A stretch of DNA of 32,221 bases from an uncultured Clostridia bacterium. Lineage in GTDB: Bacteria > Bacillota > Clostridia > Oscillospirales > CAG-272. This document shows, in pieces, positions 31,896 to 32,221 of the stretch. Position 1 is the first letter of the stretch. The number at the start of each line of letters is the position of its first letter. The notes beneath the pieces are model-generated. The model saw only the letters and a program-made list of their open reading frames with translations. It ran no database searches and was not told the DNA's origin. Made by a program: the position numbers and the translations under genes. The stretch lies in assembly GCA_944391805.1 (NCBI GenBank), contig CALXUY010000014.1, positions 1-32,221 on the forward strand. The letters are read 5' to 3'.

Positions 31896-32221
31896 TCAGT
31901 GCAGCAATCCTCTGAGAACACCGTTGAAGATCGGGCGCGCAATCAGATCAGTCAGGCGCTCCGCCACCCAACCGAAGGGGGAAAAACTGAAGATATAGGA
32001 GCAGAGCAGCAGAGCGATGAGAATGCCGAACATGATCTGCCGCTCATAGCGCATCAGCCCGAAGTAGGTTTTGGCGGGCAGAAACGCGAGCGCGACTCTC
32101 GAACCGTCAAACGGCGGAATCGGGATCATGTTGAACACCATATAGACAAAATTGATATACGCACCATATAGGAAGGCCTGTCTCAACAGCGATAGCAGGG
32201 TGTAGAGAAAATTTGAGACAC
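31896..32221 (-). CDS. Site-2 protease family (M50) membrane protein, N-terminal part outside the window
   Basis: The frame is open to the right edge (VSNFLYTLLSLLRQAFLYGA), so only about 108 C-terminal residues are visible. They contain FVYMVFNMIPIPPFDGSRVAL, the second metal-binding motif (NxxPxxxxDG) of intramembrane M50 zinc proteases, and two further hydrophobic helices. The HExxH motif would lie outside the window. A rhomboid/S2P-like M50 protease commonly precedes scpA in Firmicutes. It is the first visible gene of the scp operon on this strand, with 43 bp to scpA. Confidence 0.9.
   Translation of the reverse strand, partial: VSNFLYTLLSLLRQAFLYGAYINFVYMVFNMIPIPPFDGSRVALAFLPAKTYFGLMRYERQIMFGILIALLLCSYIFSFSPFGWVAERLTDLIARPIFNGVLRGLLH

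Noticed and set aside
30080..31915. 611-codon plus-strand frame opposite scpA and scpB
   Set aside because: Shadow frame; scpA and scpB are clear on the other strand.

Overview
The window looks like a chromosomal segment of a spore-forming, moderately GC-rich Firmicute (class Clostridia, probably a gut Oscillospirales-type organism; the exact family is inference). The evidence is Spo0A and the spore protein YtfJ/GerW, Shine-Dalgarno sites of the AGGAGG type, an L27 ribosomal protein with the cleavable N-terminal extension together with its protease Prp, and a ScpA-ScpB-DUF2953-YtfJ-carboxypeptidase-RluB order typical of Clostridia. Coding density is high. Many long open frames on the opposite strands of real genes are GC shadows.

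Layout. 1-4712 (+): the 3' end of a probable surface protein, a leaderless endonuclease/exonuclease/phosphatase (EEP) fold protein, a 46-residue peptide gene, an EEP lipoprotein whose start overlaps the peptide gene, and an SGNH hydrolase. 4713-5150 has no convincing gene. 5101-5415 (-): promoter, a decayed 5' half of a tRNA gene, an intact tRNA-Arg(CCU) and its terminator. 5453-6630 (+): promoter, leader, rplU-prp-rpmA, terminator. 6670-9160 (-): NERD nuclease-like protein, GNAT acetyltransferase and an unrecognised 305-residue protein. 9223-11377 (+): a glutaminase A-like protein. 11404-14429: a DeoR-type repressor divergent from a HAD phosphatase and an AraM-type glycerol-1-phosphate dehydrogenase. 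14535-15941 (-): MATE transporter. 16020-17458 (+): a P-loop kinase-like domain read in frame into a nicotinamidase-like hydrolase. 17473-22857 (+): purC-purA-purB-guaA behind a strong promoter and a long structured leader containing a terminator. 22908-23209: a 302-bp MITE-like element with palindromic ends. 23306-24109 (+): amidase-like protein. 24227-25096 (-): spo0A. 25174-32221 (-): small zinc-ribbon/GNAT-like protein, rluB, lipoprotein, D-Ala-D-Ala carboxypeptidase, ytfJ, DUF2953, scpB, scpA and a partial M50 protease.

How the genes work together. The pur cluster covers SAICAR synthesis, both ATP-branch enzymes (purA, purB) and the last GMP-branch enzyme (guaA). rplU-prp-rpmA forms a ribosome module in which Prp should mature L27. 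The DeoR/HAD/AraM block reads as a locally regulated glycerol-phosphate or sugar-phosphate module. The block at the right end combines chromosome condensation (ScpAB), sporulation and cell-wall functions.

Most interesting signals: the structured pur leader with a terminator, the hairpin that hides the ribosome-binding site of the carboxypeptidase gene, the half tRNA between a promoter and tRNA-Arg, the in-frame kinase-nicotinamidase fusion, the MITE-like element, and the small peptide coupled to an EEP lipoprotein. No CRISPR array, rRNA or phage structural gene was seen.
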